Origin: Clostridiaceae bacterium
Lineage (GTDB): Bacteria > Bacillota > Clostridia > Oscillospirales > Acutalibacteraceae
Assembly (NCBI GenBank): GCA_016292785.1
Contig: JAEDFL010000008.1
Span: 1 to 61,456 of the forward strand
Direction: 5' to 3'
DNA: 61,456 nucleotides
Both the position numbers and the translations under genes were made by a program. The first letter of the stretch is position 1. Every line of letters begins with the position of its first letter. A model generated the notes under the pieces. It saw only the letters and a program-made list of their open reading frames with translations. It was not told the origin of the DNA and searched no databases. Below, piece after piece: positions 42,764 through 50,574 of the stretch.

Positions 42764-43687
42764 TTAGTCTATTTCAAGAACAAGGTTGAAGTTGATTGTC
42801 GAACCTGCAACATCGTTTGCACAGTCAACATCGTTACCTTCCATCCACATGTAAACTCTTACACGAGAGATACCTGCGTTAAGATCAACTTTTGCGTTTG
42901 AAGCAGTTGCTGCAAGTGTGACCTGAAGGGCTGTATCATAATAACCACCGGAAACGATATTGCTATATGTTGAGTCCGGTCTAATGCCTGAGCCGGCCTG
43001 GAATATCGGTCTCGTTGTCATGACACCGCTTGCACCAAGCAAAGTTGCTGCTGAGGTGTGGTTGCTGGCATCTACTTCATATACAACACTTGCACTTGCC
43101 TGTGCAGGAAGAGCTGCCTGAATTGCAGCAGCTTCAGCCTTTTCTGCTACTGTACCGCAGTTTACAAGAGCCATACGCATAGCTGTCGGAAGCTCGCTGT
43201 TTCCTTCACAAGTAATTGTTGAGGAACCAAACTTAACCGTTGTAGGTGACTTCAGCTTTACGAAAAGGTCAAATGCAACAAATCCGCTTCCAACTTCATT
43301 TGAAACTGCGGAAATATCCATGGTTCCCTGGTCGTTTATTGAACCGGTATACCAAGTCGGAAGAGCTCTTGCTGCGAATCGAGATGAGGACGGAATTACA
43401 GTCGTAGGAATATTGTTGTTATTTCCTTCGTAAGCATTAAAACGCTTGCCGCCCGCTGTCTCATCTGTGCCCTTGATATTGTCAACAGTAAGCTTTGTTG
43501 TGAAAGCCGTGGTGTTGGCAGAAATCTGAATACCTTCAGGCGATGTGACGTTCAATTCCATGGACTCGACTTCAACTCTTTTTGCCATTGAGAACCATGC
43601 ATATGTAGCTGACGTAAGAACGATAGCAGATACGATAAGCATAGCAATAGCAGAAATGAATGCGCGCTTTTTGAATGTCTTTTTCAT
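42764..43687 (-). CDS. SipW-dependent secreted protein, probable major fibre subunit
   Basis: A 307-residue secreted protein, the largest of the AWF-motif group. The start at 43687 has GGAGG 8 bases upstream. The signal peptide (MKKTFKKRAFISAIAMLIVS) ends in ATYAWFSMAKRVEVE. The mature part opens with ELNVTSPEGIQISANTTAF. It ends with RVRVYMWMEGNDVDCANDV, a C-terminal block also present in the hexapeptide-repeat protein upstream (VVMWLEGWDPDCVND). It stands alone with its own leader and a strong 3' hairpin, as expected for the abundant product. Functional assignment is inference by analogy with TasA/camelysin. Confidence 0.82.
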   Translation of the reverse strand: MKKTFKKRAFISAIAMLIVSAIVLTSATYAWFSMAKRVEVESMELNVTSPEGIQISANTTAFTTKLTVDNIKGTDETAGGKRFNAYEGNNNNIPTTVIPSSSRFAARALPTWYTGSINDQGTMDISAVSNEVGSGFVAFDLFVKLKSPTTVKFGSSTITCEGNSELPTAMRMALVNCGTVAEKAEAAAIQAALPAQASASVVYEVDASNHTSAATLLGASGVMTTRPIFQAGSGIRPDSTYSNIVSGGYYDTALQVTLAATASNAKVDLNAGISRVRVYMWMEGNDVDCANDVAGSTINFNLVLEID

Positions 43688-43835
43688 TATCTTTACCTCC
43701 ATAAAGATTTCATGCCTTGGCGACCGTTAACGCGCCGCCAAACGCACAATTTTATCCGAAATGCCTTTGACCTCGGAGTAACAGCACTTGCTTAATGAAT
43801 TTGATTTGATAGGAATAAACTTCCCGTCACTAAGT

Positions 43836-45734
43836 TTAGACAAAATCATAATCAAATTTCATTGAAAGCTTTATGCTGCCGCCCAGAATGTCATTGACAC
43901 AATCAGGATCCCAGCCTTCAAGCCACATTACTACCGTATACTTATGGTAGCTGCCGGCTTTTGTCAGGACGTTCTTTTCCTGCATGATCGTTGAATCATT
44001 GATGAAAAGTTTGTCGTCCCTATCATATTTATCATTGATATCAAATACGTCGTCGGTGCCTTTCTTGGGCTTTGCGTAAACTGTCGGCTCGCCGCCGTCT
44101 TTGATTATCATAACTCTCATTGCCTCGTCTGCTTCAAGCTTGACGGACTCAACCATAAGGTTAGCCGTGTAGCTGACATCGACATCTCCTACATTCTTGA
44201 CATAGAAGGTATAGGCAAAGAATTCCTTATCGTTTGAACGGTTGTGAGAACCGTCAACGCTGTCGAGTTCAGACGCCGAGGGAAGCCATGTGTATGTGCA
44301 GTCGCCCATTTCGTCACAGCTTGCTCCGCTGAGGACGGCCTGCATATCCGTGAATTCCTTTGACTCGGAGAGGAGAAGACCTCTCGTTTGCTCGGACTTG
44401 TTGATCATTACCGTGAAGTCACCCGTATCCGTTACACTCGTGTGATTTTCAACAATTTCACGAATACTTGTAACCTCGCTGATGCTGGTTACGGGAACGA
44501 TTGTGGTTACCTCAACCTCTTTAATGATTTCCTTGATAACCTCAACTTCCTTGATAACTTCCTTAATGATTTCCTTGATCTGTTCGACTTCCTTGATGCT
44601 CGTGACCTCACGGATGCTTGTAACCTCGCTGATGCTGGTTACGGGAACAAGGCTTGTAACCTCGCTGATCCTTGTTACATCGCTGTATCTTGTGATGTCG
44701 CTGTATCTTGTAACGTCGTTATATCTTGTTACATAGGAAGGAACCTCGCTGTAACGTGTGATGTCACTGTACCTTGTGATGTCGCTGTAACGTGTGACAT
44801 CGCTGTAACGTGTTACGTCATTAAATCTCGTTACGTCGTTATATCTTGTAACGTCGCTGACTCTCGTTACATCACTTACTCTTGTGACATCGCTGACTCT
44901 TGTGACATCGCTGACTCTTGTTACGTCGCTGTATCTGGTGATATCACTGTATCTCGTAATATCGCTGTATCTGGTGACGTCACTGTATCTTGTAACATCG
45001 TTGTATCTTGTTACGTCGTTATATCTTGTAACGTCGCTTATTCTTGTGATATCGCTTATTCTTGTAATATCGCTGACTCTTGTGACATCGCTGAATCGTG
45101 TTATGTCGCTGTATCTGGTGATATCAACGGGACGAACGCTTGTAACCTCACGCTCAATTTCCTTGATAACGGTTTCGATCCTTTCAACTCGCTGTTCGAT
45201 AACCCTTGTAATCTCCTGAATACGCTCAAGATTTGTGATCTTAACGCTTGTAACCTCACGGATACTTGTGATTTCCTTTATGCCCGAGGTCGGCTGATTT
45301 CCGATGTCGATATCCGCATCAAGGATCTTATTGATCGCATCACGTATCTCTCTGAGCTTTTCTTTAATAAAGCTTACCTGACCGGGGGTGAGATCAAGCG
45401 TATTGATCGCCGTGCTGACCGCCTGAGTTTCTCTGTCCATCTTTTCGACGACCTTTTTCAGATCCTCGAAGTTTTTAATATCGTCAACCTCGGTGAGCAT
45501 AGCGTTTTTGATCTGCTCGTCATATTCTCGTCTCTCGTTTATGTATGAAGAACATCCGAACATTACAGAGAGGAATATCAGAAGGAGAACAAGAATAATG
45601 AGGAGGATTCGGATAACAGCTTCTCTTTTCTTGACCTTTTTGGTCTCCCGTCTGACTCCGTATCGGCTCATGGGGTCCTGCTCGGGGGCAGTACCGTCGC
45701 CGTGAAGCTGATTTTTCTTATCTTTCTTAGCCAA
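43836..45734 (-). CDS. Membrane-anchored hexapeptide-repeat stalk protein
   Basis: A 632-residue protein. A basic cytoplasmic start, one membrane helix near residues 38-58 (AVIRILLIILVLLLIFLSVM) and a helical segment of about 90 residues come first. A tract at residues 200-365 of roughly 25 units [YVIF]-[SN]-D-[VI]-T-R follows, flanked by looser EVTSIR/EIIKEV repeats. The C-terminal 190 residues are a globular domain ending in VVMWLEGWDPDCVND, shared with the AWF-motif protein downstream. This looks like a stalk holding a fibre-type head outside the cell. The start codon is TTG with GGAGGG 6 bases upstream and no nearer ATG. It begins 12 bases after the EAL gene. Confidence 0.78.
   Translation of the reverse strand: MAKKDKKNQLHGDGTAPEQDPMSRYGVRRETKKVKKREAVIRILLIILVLLLIFLSVMFGCSSYINERREYDEQIKNAMLTEVDDIKNFEDLKKVVEKMDRETQAVSTAINTLDLTPGQVSFIKEKLREIRDAINKILDADIDIGNQPTSGIKEITSIREVTSVKITNLERIQEITRVIEQRVERIETVIKEIEREVTSVRPVDITRYSDITRFSDVTRVSDITRISDITRISDVTRYNDVTRYNDVTRYSDVTRYSDITRYSDITRYSDVTRVSDVTRVSDVTRVSDVTRVSDVTRYNDVTRFNDVTRYSDVTRYSDITRYSDITRYSEVPSYVTRYNDVTRYSDITRYSDVTRISEVTSLVPVTSISEVTSIREVTSIKEVEQIKEIIKEVIKEVEVIKEIIKEVEVTTIVPVTSISEVTSIREIVENHTSVTDTGDFTVMINKSEQTRGLLLSESKEFTDMQAVLSGASCDEMGDCTYTWLPSASELDSVDGSHNRSNDKEFFAYTFYVKNVGDVDVSYTANLMVESVKLEADEAMRVMIIKDGGEPTVYAKPKKGTDDVFDINDKYDRDDKLFINDSTIMQEKNVLTKAGSYHKYTVVMWLEGWDPDCVNDILGGSIKLSMKFDYDFV
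44650..45135 (-). repeat. 18-base tandem repeats coding the hexapeptide stalk
   Basis: About 25 copies of an 18-base unit, such as CTTGTGACATCGCTGACT and relatives as read on the plus strand. They are in frame with no interruption except one altered unit (coding SEVPSYVT) near 44735. Third-base variation between units suggests selection to keep the peptide. Confidence 0.85.
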
Positions 45735-45746
45735 GCCGATCCCTCC

Positions 45747-46493
45747 TTAGTTGATTTGCTTTTCCTTAATCTCCTCGCCGAAATAAGCTCCCGTGAACTG
45801 ATCCGCACCCATCTTGTTAAGCAGATCGAACATTTCCTTGGACTCTATTCCGTCGACTCTGACCTGTGCATCTATCTTCTTGCAGAAATCTATGATTCCC
45901 TGCACCGTGTTCTGAACCTTTTCGCTCGTCATAATTCCGTCCAACAGGCTCTTGTGAAGACCGATATAATCAACATCGTAATGGGCAAGGTGAGTAAGGG
46001 AGGTATATTCAAGACCGAAGTCGTTGATTGAAACCTTGAGTCCCATCTCTCTGAATGCCGTAATGTTTTCAAGAACCTGATCCTTGACAGCTTCCAGAAT
46101 ACTTTCGTTTATGTCGAAGCAAAATCTGTCGGGTGCAATTTTATGTTTATCAAGAATTTTTTTGACCTGCGCCACAAAATTCTTTTTTGCAAAGCTTTTA
46201 ACGGAAATCGGAACAATTATCGAGTTGAGGTCGGCCTCTCTCGCCTCACAGCGTTTGATCGCCTCGCAAGCCTCTTCGATCGCCCAGAGATTGAGCTGAA
46301 CGATCTGGTTGGATTTTTCAGCGACGGGAACGAAAAGCTTCGGAAGCATAACTCCCATCACCTTGTCGTTAATGAGCGTCGATACCTCATAGTCAATCGC
46401 CATATTCAAGTGAATGTCAAAGACCGGTCTGTATCTGAGCTCGAGAGTTCTGAGCCTTTTGCCCGATCCGGTATTCTTTTTGTTTTCAGCCAT
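45747..46493 (-). CDS. Degenerate EAL-domain protein, first gene of the surface-fibre locus
   Basis: A 248-residue stand-alone EAL domain (normally a c-di-GMP phosphodiesterase). The fold is recognisable: LRYRPVFDIHLNMAIDYEVS, FDINES, INDFGLEYTSLTHL, VDYIGLHKSLL, VDGIES and GADQFTGAYFG. Many catalytic residues are changed. VNxS has become VPIS, the DDFG pair NDFG, the K-x-D motif GLH, AEGVE VDGIE and QG TG. It is therefore almost surely not a phosphodiesterase and may instead bind a nucleotide or protein. The ATG at 46493 has GGAG about 10 bases upstream; the GTG at 46502 is too close to it. It leads the operon and could control fibre production. Confidence 0.8.
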   Translation of the reverse strand: MAENKKNTGSGKRLRTLELRYRPVFDIHLNMAIDYEVSTLINDKVMGVMLPKLFVPVAEKSNQIVQLNLWAIEEACEAIKRCEAREADLNSIIVPISVKSFAKKNFVAQVKKILDKHKIAPDRFCFDINESILEAVKDQVLENITAFREMGLKVSINDFGLEYTSLTHLAHYDVDYIGLHKSLLDGIMTSEKVQNTVQGIIDFCKKIDAQVRVDGIESKEMFDLLNKMGADQFTGAYFGEEIKEKQIN

Positions 46494-46559
46494 ATGCGAC
46501 ACTCTCCATTATGTAAAATCCGTTAAAAATTTGTGTGCTTGTTTTTGCAAATTAAAACA

Positions 46560-46577
46560 TATACAATATATTGTATA
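46560..46577. promoter_or_regulatory. 18-bp perfect palindrome (possible operator)
   Basis: TATACAATATATTGTATA is a perfect 18-bp palindrome. It lies between the promoter at 46619-46646 and the first gene of the surface-fibre locus (start 46493). The position would let a dimeric repressor block elongation or initiation. The sequence is AT-rich, which lowers its weight. Confidence 0.5.
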
Positions 46578-46618
46578 ACCTGAAAAAAGGGAACACTTCA
46601 CCCATTGACACACTTTTG

Positions 46619-46646
46619 CATATATATTACTTTAACATATTGTCAA
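46619..46646 (-). promoter_or_regulatory. Promoter of the surface-fibre locus
   Basis: On the minus strand: TTGACA (46641-46646), 16 bases, TATATG (46619-46624). A second TTGACT lies 10 bases further upstream. The leader to the first gene is about 120 bases. Confidence 0.6.
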
Positions 46647-46717
46647 TGAATAGTCAACAATTTTTTTATGAAAAAAAAACAAAAAATCATCATAAATATG
46701 CTTGCGTTATAATTCTG

Positions 46718-47683
46718 TTAAATAATATTACATTGACCGATAACCGTATTCATAACCTGCAAAACCGAAGCGATTTTTTCATTGGCTTTTTTGTATTCTT
46801 TTTTATCTCCGAGAATATATCTGCAAAAATCTCTCGCTTCCTCACTCATAAGGATATGCTTTTCGATCTCACCGACAAGTCTTTCACTCGTTCCGTCTTT
46901 GTAATGAACAACAACATCGGTCAGCTTTGAGACAGAACCGAAGGTCATTGTGCCGTTGTCACCGACAATCTGCGAGCCGCAGTAATCCTGCCCGATTTTT
47001 GAATAGGTCAGGGTAAGCTGTTTATCGCCGTAATCAAGTATCGCCGTGCCGTAGCCGTCGGCTCCCGTGGAAACGAAGCCTGCGGAAGAAATAATTCTTT
47101 CAGGCTCACCGAAGAAATCTATCGCAGGATAAAAGCAGTAAATGCCTAAATCACGAATACAGCCGGTCTTCATTTCCGGATTGAAAATGTTTGGATTTTC
47201 TCCTCTTGCAAGAGCCTCGTATTTGGAAGAAAGCTGAGAAAAATCGAAGTGAGCTGTTGAGATTTTTCCGAGGACTTTCAGCTTTTCTTTTATAAGCTCT
47301 GTGTGCGAGAGATGAAGCATCATTATCGCTTCCGTGTAGACGAGATTTTTTTCGTCGGCAAGCTTGCTCAATTCAAAAAATTCGTCGGGCGTTATTGTGA
47401 TCGGCTTTTCGCAAAGCACGTGCTTTCCGTTTTCAAGCATCAGCTTGCTCTGTGAATAGTGCAGAGAGTTGGGACTGGCGATATACACGGCGTCTATATC
47501 GCTTTTTGCAAATTCCTCCAGATCCGTATATACGGGCGCACCTCCGAATTGATCGGCAAATTCCTTTCCTTTTTCATAAGTTCTCGAATACATCGCAGAG
47601 AACACAAAGCCGTCAACGAGGGCAGCTCCCTTAACAAACTCCTCGGCAATCCAGCCCGAGCCTATTACACCGAATTTAATCAT
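46718..47683 (-). CDS. Gfo/Idh/MocA family oxidoreductase
   Basis: A 321-residue NAD(P)-dependent oxidoreductase. The N-terminal Rossmann motif is FGVIGSGWIAEEF. The signature HVLCEKPITIT carries the E-K-P of this family, and the C-terminal substrate domain has GCIRDLGIYC with the conserved D and likely catalytic residues. Members oxidise or reduce sugars, inositols or related diols, and the substrate cannot be told here. AAAGGAG precedes the ATG. It has its own promoter and lies between, but probably not within, the neighbouring operons. Confidence 0.9.
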   Translation of the reverse strand: MIKFGVIGSGWIAEEFVKGAALVDGFVFSAMYSRTYEKGKEFADQFGGAPVYTDLEEFAKSDIDAVYIASPNSLHYSQSKLMLENGKHVLCEKPITITPDEFFELSKLADEKNLVYTEAIMMLHLSHTELIKEKLKVLGKISTAHFDFSQLSSKYEALARGENPNIFNPEMKTGCIRDLGIYCFYPAIDFFGEPERIISSAGFVSTGADGYGTAILDYGDKQLTLTYSKIGQDYCGSQIVGDNGTMTFGSVSKLTDVVVHYKDGTSERLVGEIEKHILMSEEARDFCRYILGDKKEYKKANEKIASVLQVMNTVIGQCNII

Positions 47684-47707
47684 AAAAAAACTCCTTTCGT
47701 TTTCAAT

Positions 47708-47751
47708 TAATTATACAGCTAATTATACAGCAAAACGGATGTTTATTGCAA
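47708..47751 (-). promoter_or_regulatory. Promoter of the oxidoreductase gene with duplicated -10 region
   Basis: On the minus strand: TTGCAA (47746-47751), 18 bases, TATAAT (47722-47727). A 12-base unit containing the -10 box is tandemly duplicated (47708-47719 and 47720-47731), giving a second TATAAT at 47710-47715. Confidence 0.6.
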
Positions 47752-47752
47752 T

Positions 47753-47782
47753 AAAAAAGATCCTGCAAAATGCAAGATCTTT
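47753..47782 (-). terminator. Terminator after the degenerate P-type ATPase gene
   Basis: On the minus strand AAAGATCTTGCA pairs with TGCAGGATCTTT over a TTT loop, followed by TTT. It starts a few bases after the stop at 47789. Confidence 0.8.
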
Positions 47783-47788
47783 CTGTAA

Positions 47789-50569
47789 TTATTTTGAAGA
47801 ATTTCCAAAGCTGACAACCTTGACGATTCCGATAAAACCGAGCGTAACAATTATCTGCATAAGCAGGACAAAAATCTGCGGCAGGTCACAGATAACATTC
47901 ATCGCAGAAAGAATCAGAACAATGACAAAGCCCATCAGGATTCCGATCATTGTCAGCATACCCGACACCTTGAACATCTGCCTGAGATTGGAGGCAAGGC
48001 AAAGGCTTTTCATAAAAGTATAAGGCGTTCCGTCGTGAATTGCAACCGCACGGGCGGACATCTTAGGTCTGGATTTGTATTTCTTGAAGATCCTGCCCGA
48101 TGACGAATTGAGAATTTTAATATTATTAAGTCTCATATCGTAACAGCTTGAGATCATCGCTTCCGTCACATTGGGATCGCAGTTTCTCACAAGTATGCTC
48201 ACGCCGCTGTCACGCAGCTTTTTCAGGTAAGGACGAATACTTTCGTTCGGTGCATAGTCAACCACTATCATCGCCGCAAGCTTGTGAGCGATGCCGAGGT
48301 ACATGACCTCGTGCCCTGCGATAAGATACTTGTCCTCGTCAACGGTTTCGGGGATCTGAATGTTGTGATTGACCATCATCATTCTGTTGCCGAGCACAAC
48401 CTTCTGGCCGAAGATCCAGCCGGAAATACCCTGCTTCTCCTCATAGCTGAAGCTCTTGACTGCCGGAAGAAGATCACGGCGATTGACAACGACCTGATCA
48501 AACACTCCGGTCAGCGGGCCGCCCGATCGGATCACCATTGCCGCCGCATAAAGCATTGCGTCGTCAAGCCGAACATTTTTGAAATCCTTGAAGCCGTGCA
48601 TAGTGCATGCCTTCTGATCAAAAAGATCCTTGCTGTCGATTATAATAACATTGGTTCTGCAAAGCTCGTTGACAGCGTCCTGGCAGGATATCATTCCGCC
48701 CTCCTTATTGAATTTGCGATTTATCACGCTCAGCGGAAATTCGTAAAGCAGACAGGCATATGCAGGAACGCACATTGAAAAAGTGATTGAAAACGCCGCA
48801 AAGCCTGTTGCAAAATCTCTCTTGACCGCCCACGCAACAATAAGATTTATCACGGAGAAAATCACCGTAAGCGGAAGAAGTATTCTGACAAGCTTGTCCG
48901 CCGAGGTTTCGCTCATACAAAGCTCGATGAGGTGAGCCGGGAATTTTGTCTTGCAGGAAAATCTGATTCTCGGACTTGTGTTCTTAACATTCTTCGCAAG
49001 CTCGACCGCATCCTTGTCGTCGGAAATTCCCTCGATACTGTAAAGCTTATCCTTGTTGTCGCCCGTACACATTTCCATGGCGTCAACGGTTCTTGAATGA
49101 ACGATGTAATTGTTTACCTCGCTTATCAGGAGCAAAACAACTCCCGCACCCGAAAAAACGCTGACCGTGTTGTTGTCGGCAAAGTAAAAAATCAGCATGA
49201 GAAGATTCTGGAAGAAGCAAAGGATAGCCGAGATTGAAATCATCGTGTTGATATTTACTTTTTTCCTCTTAACCATTTCAAAGCTGCCGACTATTGTCTG
49301 GCTTGCGACAACAAGAGCAAGACACAGCAGAACAAAATTTGAAAAAATAGTAAGTATTCTGTCTCCGGCAATCGTTGTTGACGATGCGGAAAAAATGCTG
49401 ATGATAACCGTGAGAGCAAGTATTACTCCAAGCCCGACAATTTTGTTGAGGGATTTTTTCTTCTGAGTGTTGAGATATCTTATAACCCGTCTTGAATCCT
49501 TAGTTTGAGAATACTCTATTCCGACAAAGCTTTCCGTTTCTTTTCTCCTCGGACGTTCCTCGTTGGAGGCAAAAAGCTCTCCGATCCTGTTGCTTTCGGG
49601 GTCAAGCCCGTAGGGATCTCCGTTTTCCTCCTTGTCTATCAGAGCGAACTTGCTGATTTTTTCCTTTCTCTTTTCAAACAGCTCCTTCTCCGCTTCGCTC
49701 TCGTCGATCTGTTCGGGGACTTCGTCCTCCGTTTCCATTCCGGTGAACACCATCTGACCATCCAATTCGGCATTGCGGATTTTGTTTTTGAAATCGCTTT
49801 CAATTTTTCCGTCGGAGCCGGCTGTCTTTTCGTCCTCTAAAGCGTCCTCCGCCGACATTATGATCGGTGCGCCCTCAAGATCCTCCTGCGCTTCGCCCTT
49901 TTTCATTACTATTCCGGGCTTCTCGATGCACATCTCCTTGGTAGGCTCCTTGATCGGGATCGACTTTGTTTTTCCGTCGTCAAAAACCGTAATGTTTTCT
50001 TCGTCACTGTCTGTTTCGGCTTCTTCAAGCTCCTCCTCAAAGTCATCGTCCGTTTCAAAGTCCTCGTCCTTTGCAGGATTTTTTTTGAATGTGCCGAAAA
50101 GCTTTTCGCTTGATTTTTTTATTTTTTCTGCAAGTGATGAAAAACTTTTTTTCGTTGAATCGAGAATATTTTCTTTGCGTTTCGGAGCTTCGTCATTCAT
50201 TATTGACTTTAATCTTTCGTTGTTATCCGCAGCTTCATGCTCCTCGGAAATGTCAAAGATTTTTATGTCTTCGTCCGAAGCTTTTTCCGTCTCTTCAAAA
50301 ATAAAGCTTTCGGCTTCCTCATCGGGCAGAAGCTCCGCTTCATCTTCGCCGTAGTTTTCGTCAACAGGCTCAGCTTCCTCCTGCAAAGCTTCCTCAATGT
50401 GTTCGGGAGTGTTATTATCAAGCTCCTCAAGCTGTTTTCCTCTGTCAGTCAGCTCAAGCAGGCGGTCGATATCCTCTTTCGACCAATTTCTTGCGTTGGT
50501 TTCTCCGCCGTTTTTCTCCTTGATGCTTTCGATCAATTCCAACAGTTCTTCGTTCGTTAATTCTGACAA
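47789..50569 (-). CDS. Degenerate P-type ATPase-like membrane protein
   Basis: A 926-residue protein. The first about 350 residues are acidic and low-complexity (EEELEEAETDSDEE), probably disordered and cytoplasmic. The rest follows the order of heavy-metal P-type ATPases. A helix pair and SITFSMCVPAYACLLYEFP occupy the CPx helix position. The phosphorylation site should be DKTGT but reads IIIDSKDLFD (D645). GISGWIFGQKVVLGN matches the nucleotide-binding domain, and LRDSGVSILVRNCDPNVTE stands where TGDN is expected. The TGES actuator motif is absent. It is therefore unlikely to pump ions. The start is a TTG with AGGGG 8 bases upstream. It lies 5 bases after rlmB, with which it shares a transcript. 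Confidence 0.75.
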   Translation of the reverse strand: MSELTNEELLELIESIKEKNGGETNARNWSKEDIDRLLELTDRGKQLEELDNNTPEHIEEALQEEAEPVDENYGEDEAELLPDEEAESFIFEETEKASDEDIKIFDISEEHEAADNNERLKSIMNDEAPKRKENILDSTKKSFSSLAEKIKKSSEKLFGTFKKNPAKDEDFETDDDFEEELEEAETDSDEENITVFDDGKTKSIPIKEPTKEMCIEKPGIVMKKGEAQEDLEGAPIIMSAEDALEDEKTAGSDGKIESDFKNKIRNAELDGQMVFTGMETEDEVPEQIDESEAEKELFEKRKEKISKFALIDKEENGDPYGLDPESNRIGELFASNEERPRRKETESFVGIEYSQTKDSRRVIRYLNTQKKKSLNKIVGLGVILALTVIISIFSASSTTIAGDRILTIFSNFVLLCLALVVASQTIVGSFEMVKRKKVNINTMISISAILCFFQNLLMLIFYFADNNTVSVFSGAGVVLLLISEVNNYIVHSRTVDAMEMCTGDNKDKLYSIEGISDDKDAVELAKNVKNTSPRIRFSCKTKFPAHLIELCMSETSADKLVRILLPLTVIFSVINLIVAWAVKRDFATGFAAFSITFSMCVPAYACLLYEFPLSVINRKFNKEGGMISCQDAVNELCRTNVIIIDSKDLFDQKACTMHGFKDFKNVRLDDAMLYAAAMVIRSGGPLTGVFDQVVVNRRDLLPAVKSFSYEEKQGISGWIFGQKVVLGNRMMMVNHNIQIPETVDEDKYLIAGHEVMYLGIAHKLAAMIVVDYAPNESIRPYLKKLRDSGVSILVRNCDPNVTEAMISSCYDMRLNNIKILNSSSGRIFKKYKSRPKMSARAVAIHDGTPYTFMKSLCLASNLRQMFKVSGMLTMIGILMGFVIVLILSAMNVICDLPQIFVLLMQIIVTLGFIGIVKVVSFGNSSK

Positions 50570-50574
50570 GCTTC

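Noticed and set aside
44650..45135. Regular short repeats that look at first like a CRISPR array
   Set aside because: The unit is 18 bases with no unique spacers, is in frame and codes a hexapeptide. No cas genes are nearby.
44388..45548. Long plus-strand open frames (up to 386 codons) opposite the hexapeptide-repeat gene
   Set aside because: They are by-products of the 18-base repeat, which leaves several frames open. They have no ribosome site or signal and read as low-complexity repeats.
47789..50569. A functional copper or heavy-metal exporting ATPase
   Set aside because: The DKTGT, TGES, TGDN and CPC motifs needed for transport are altered or missing.
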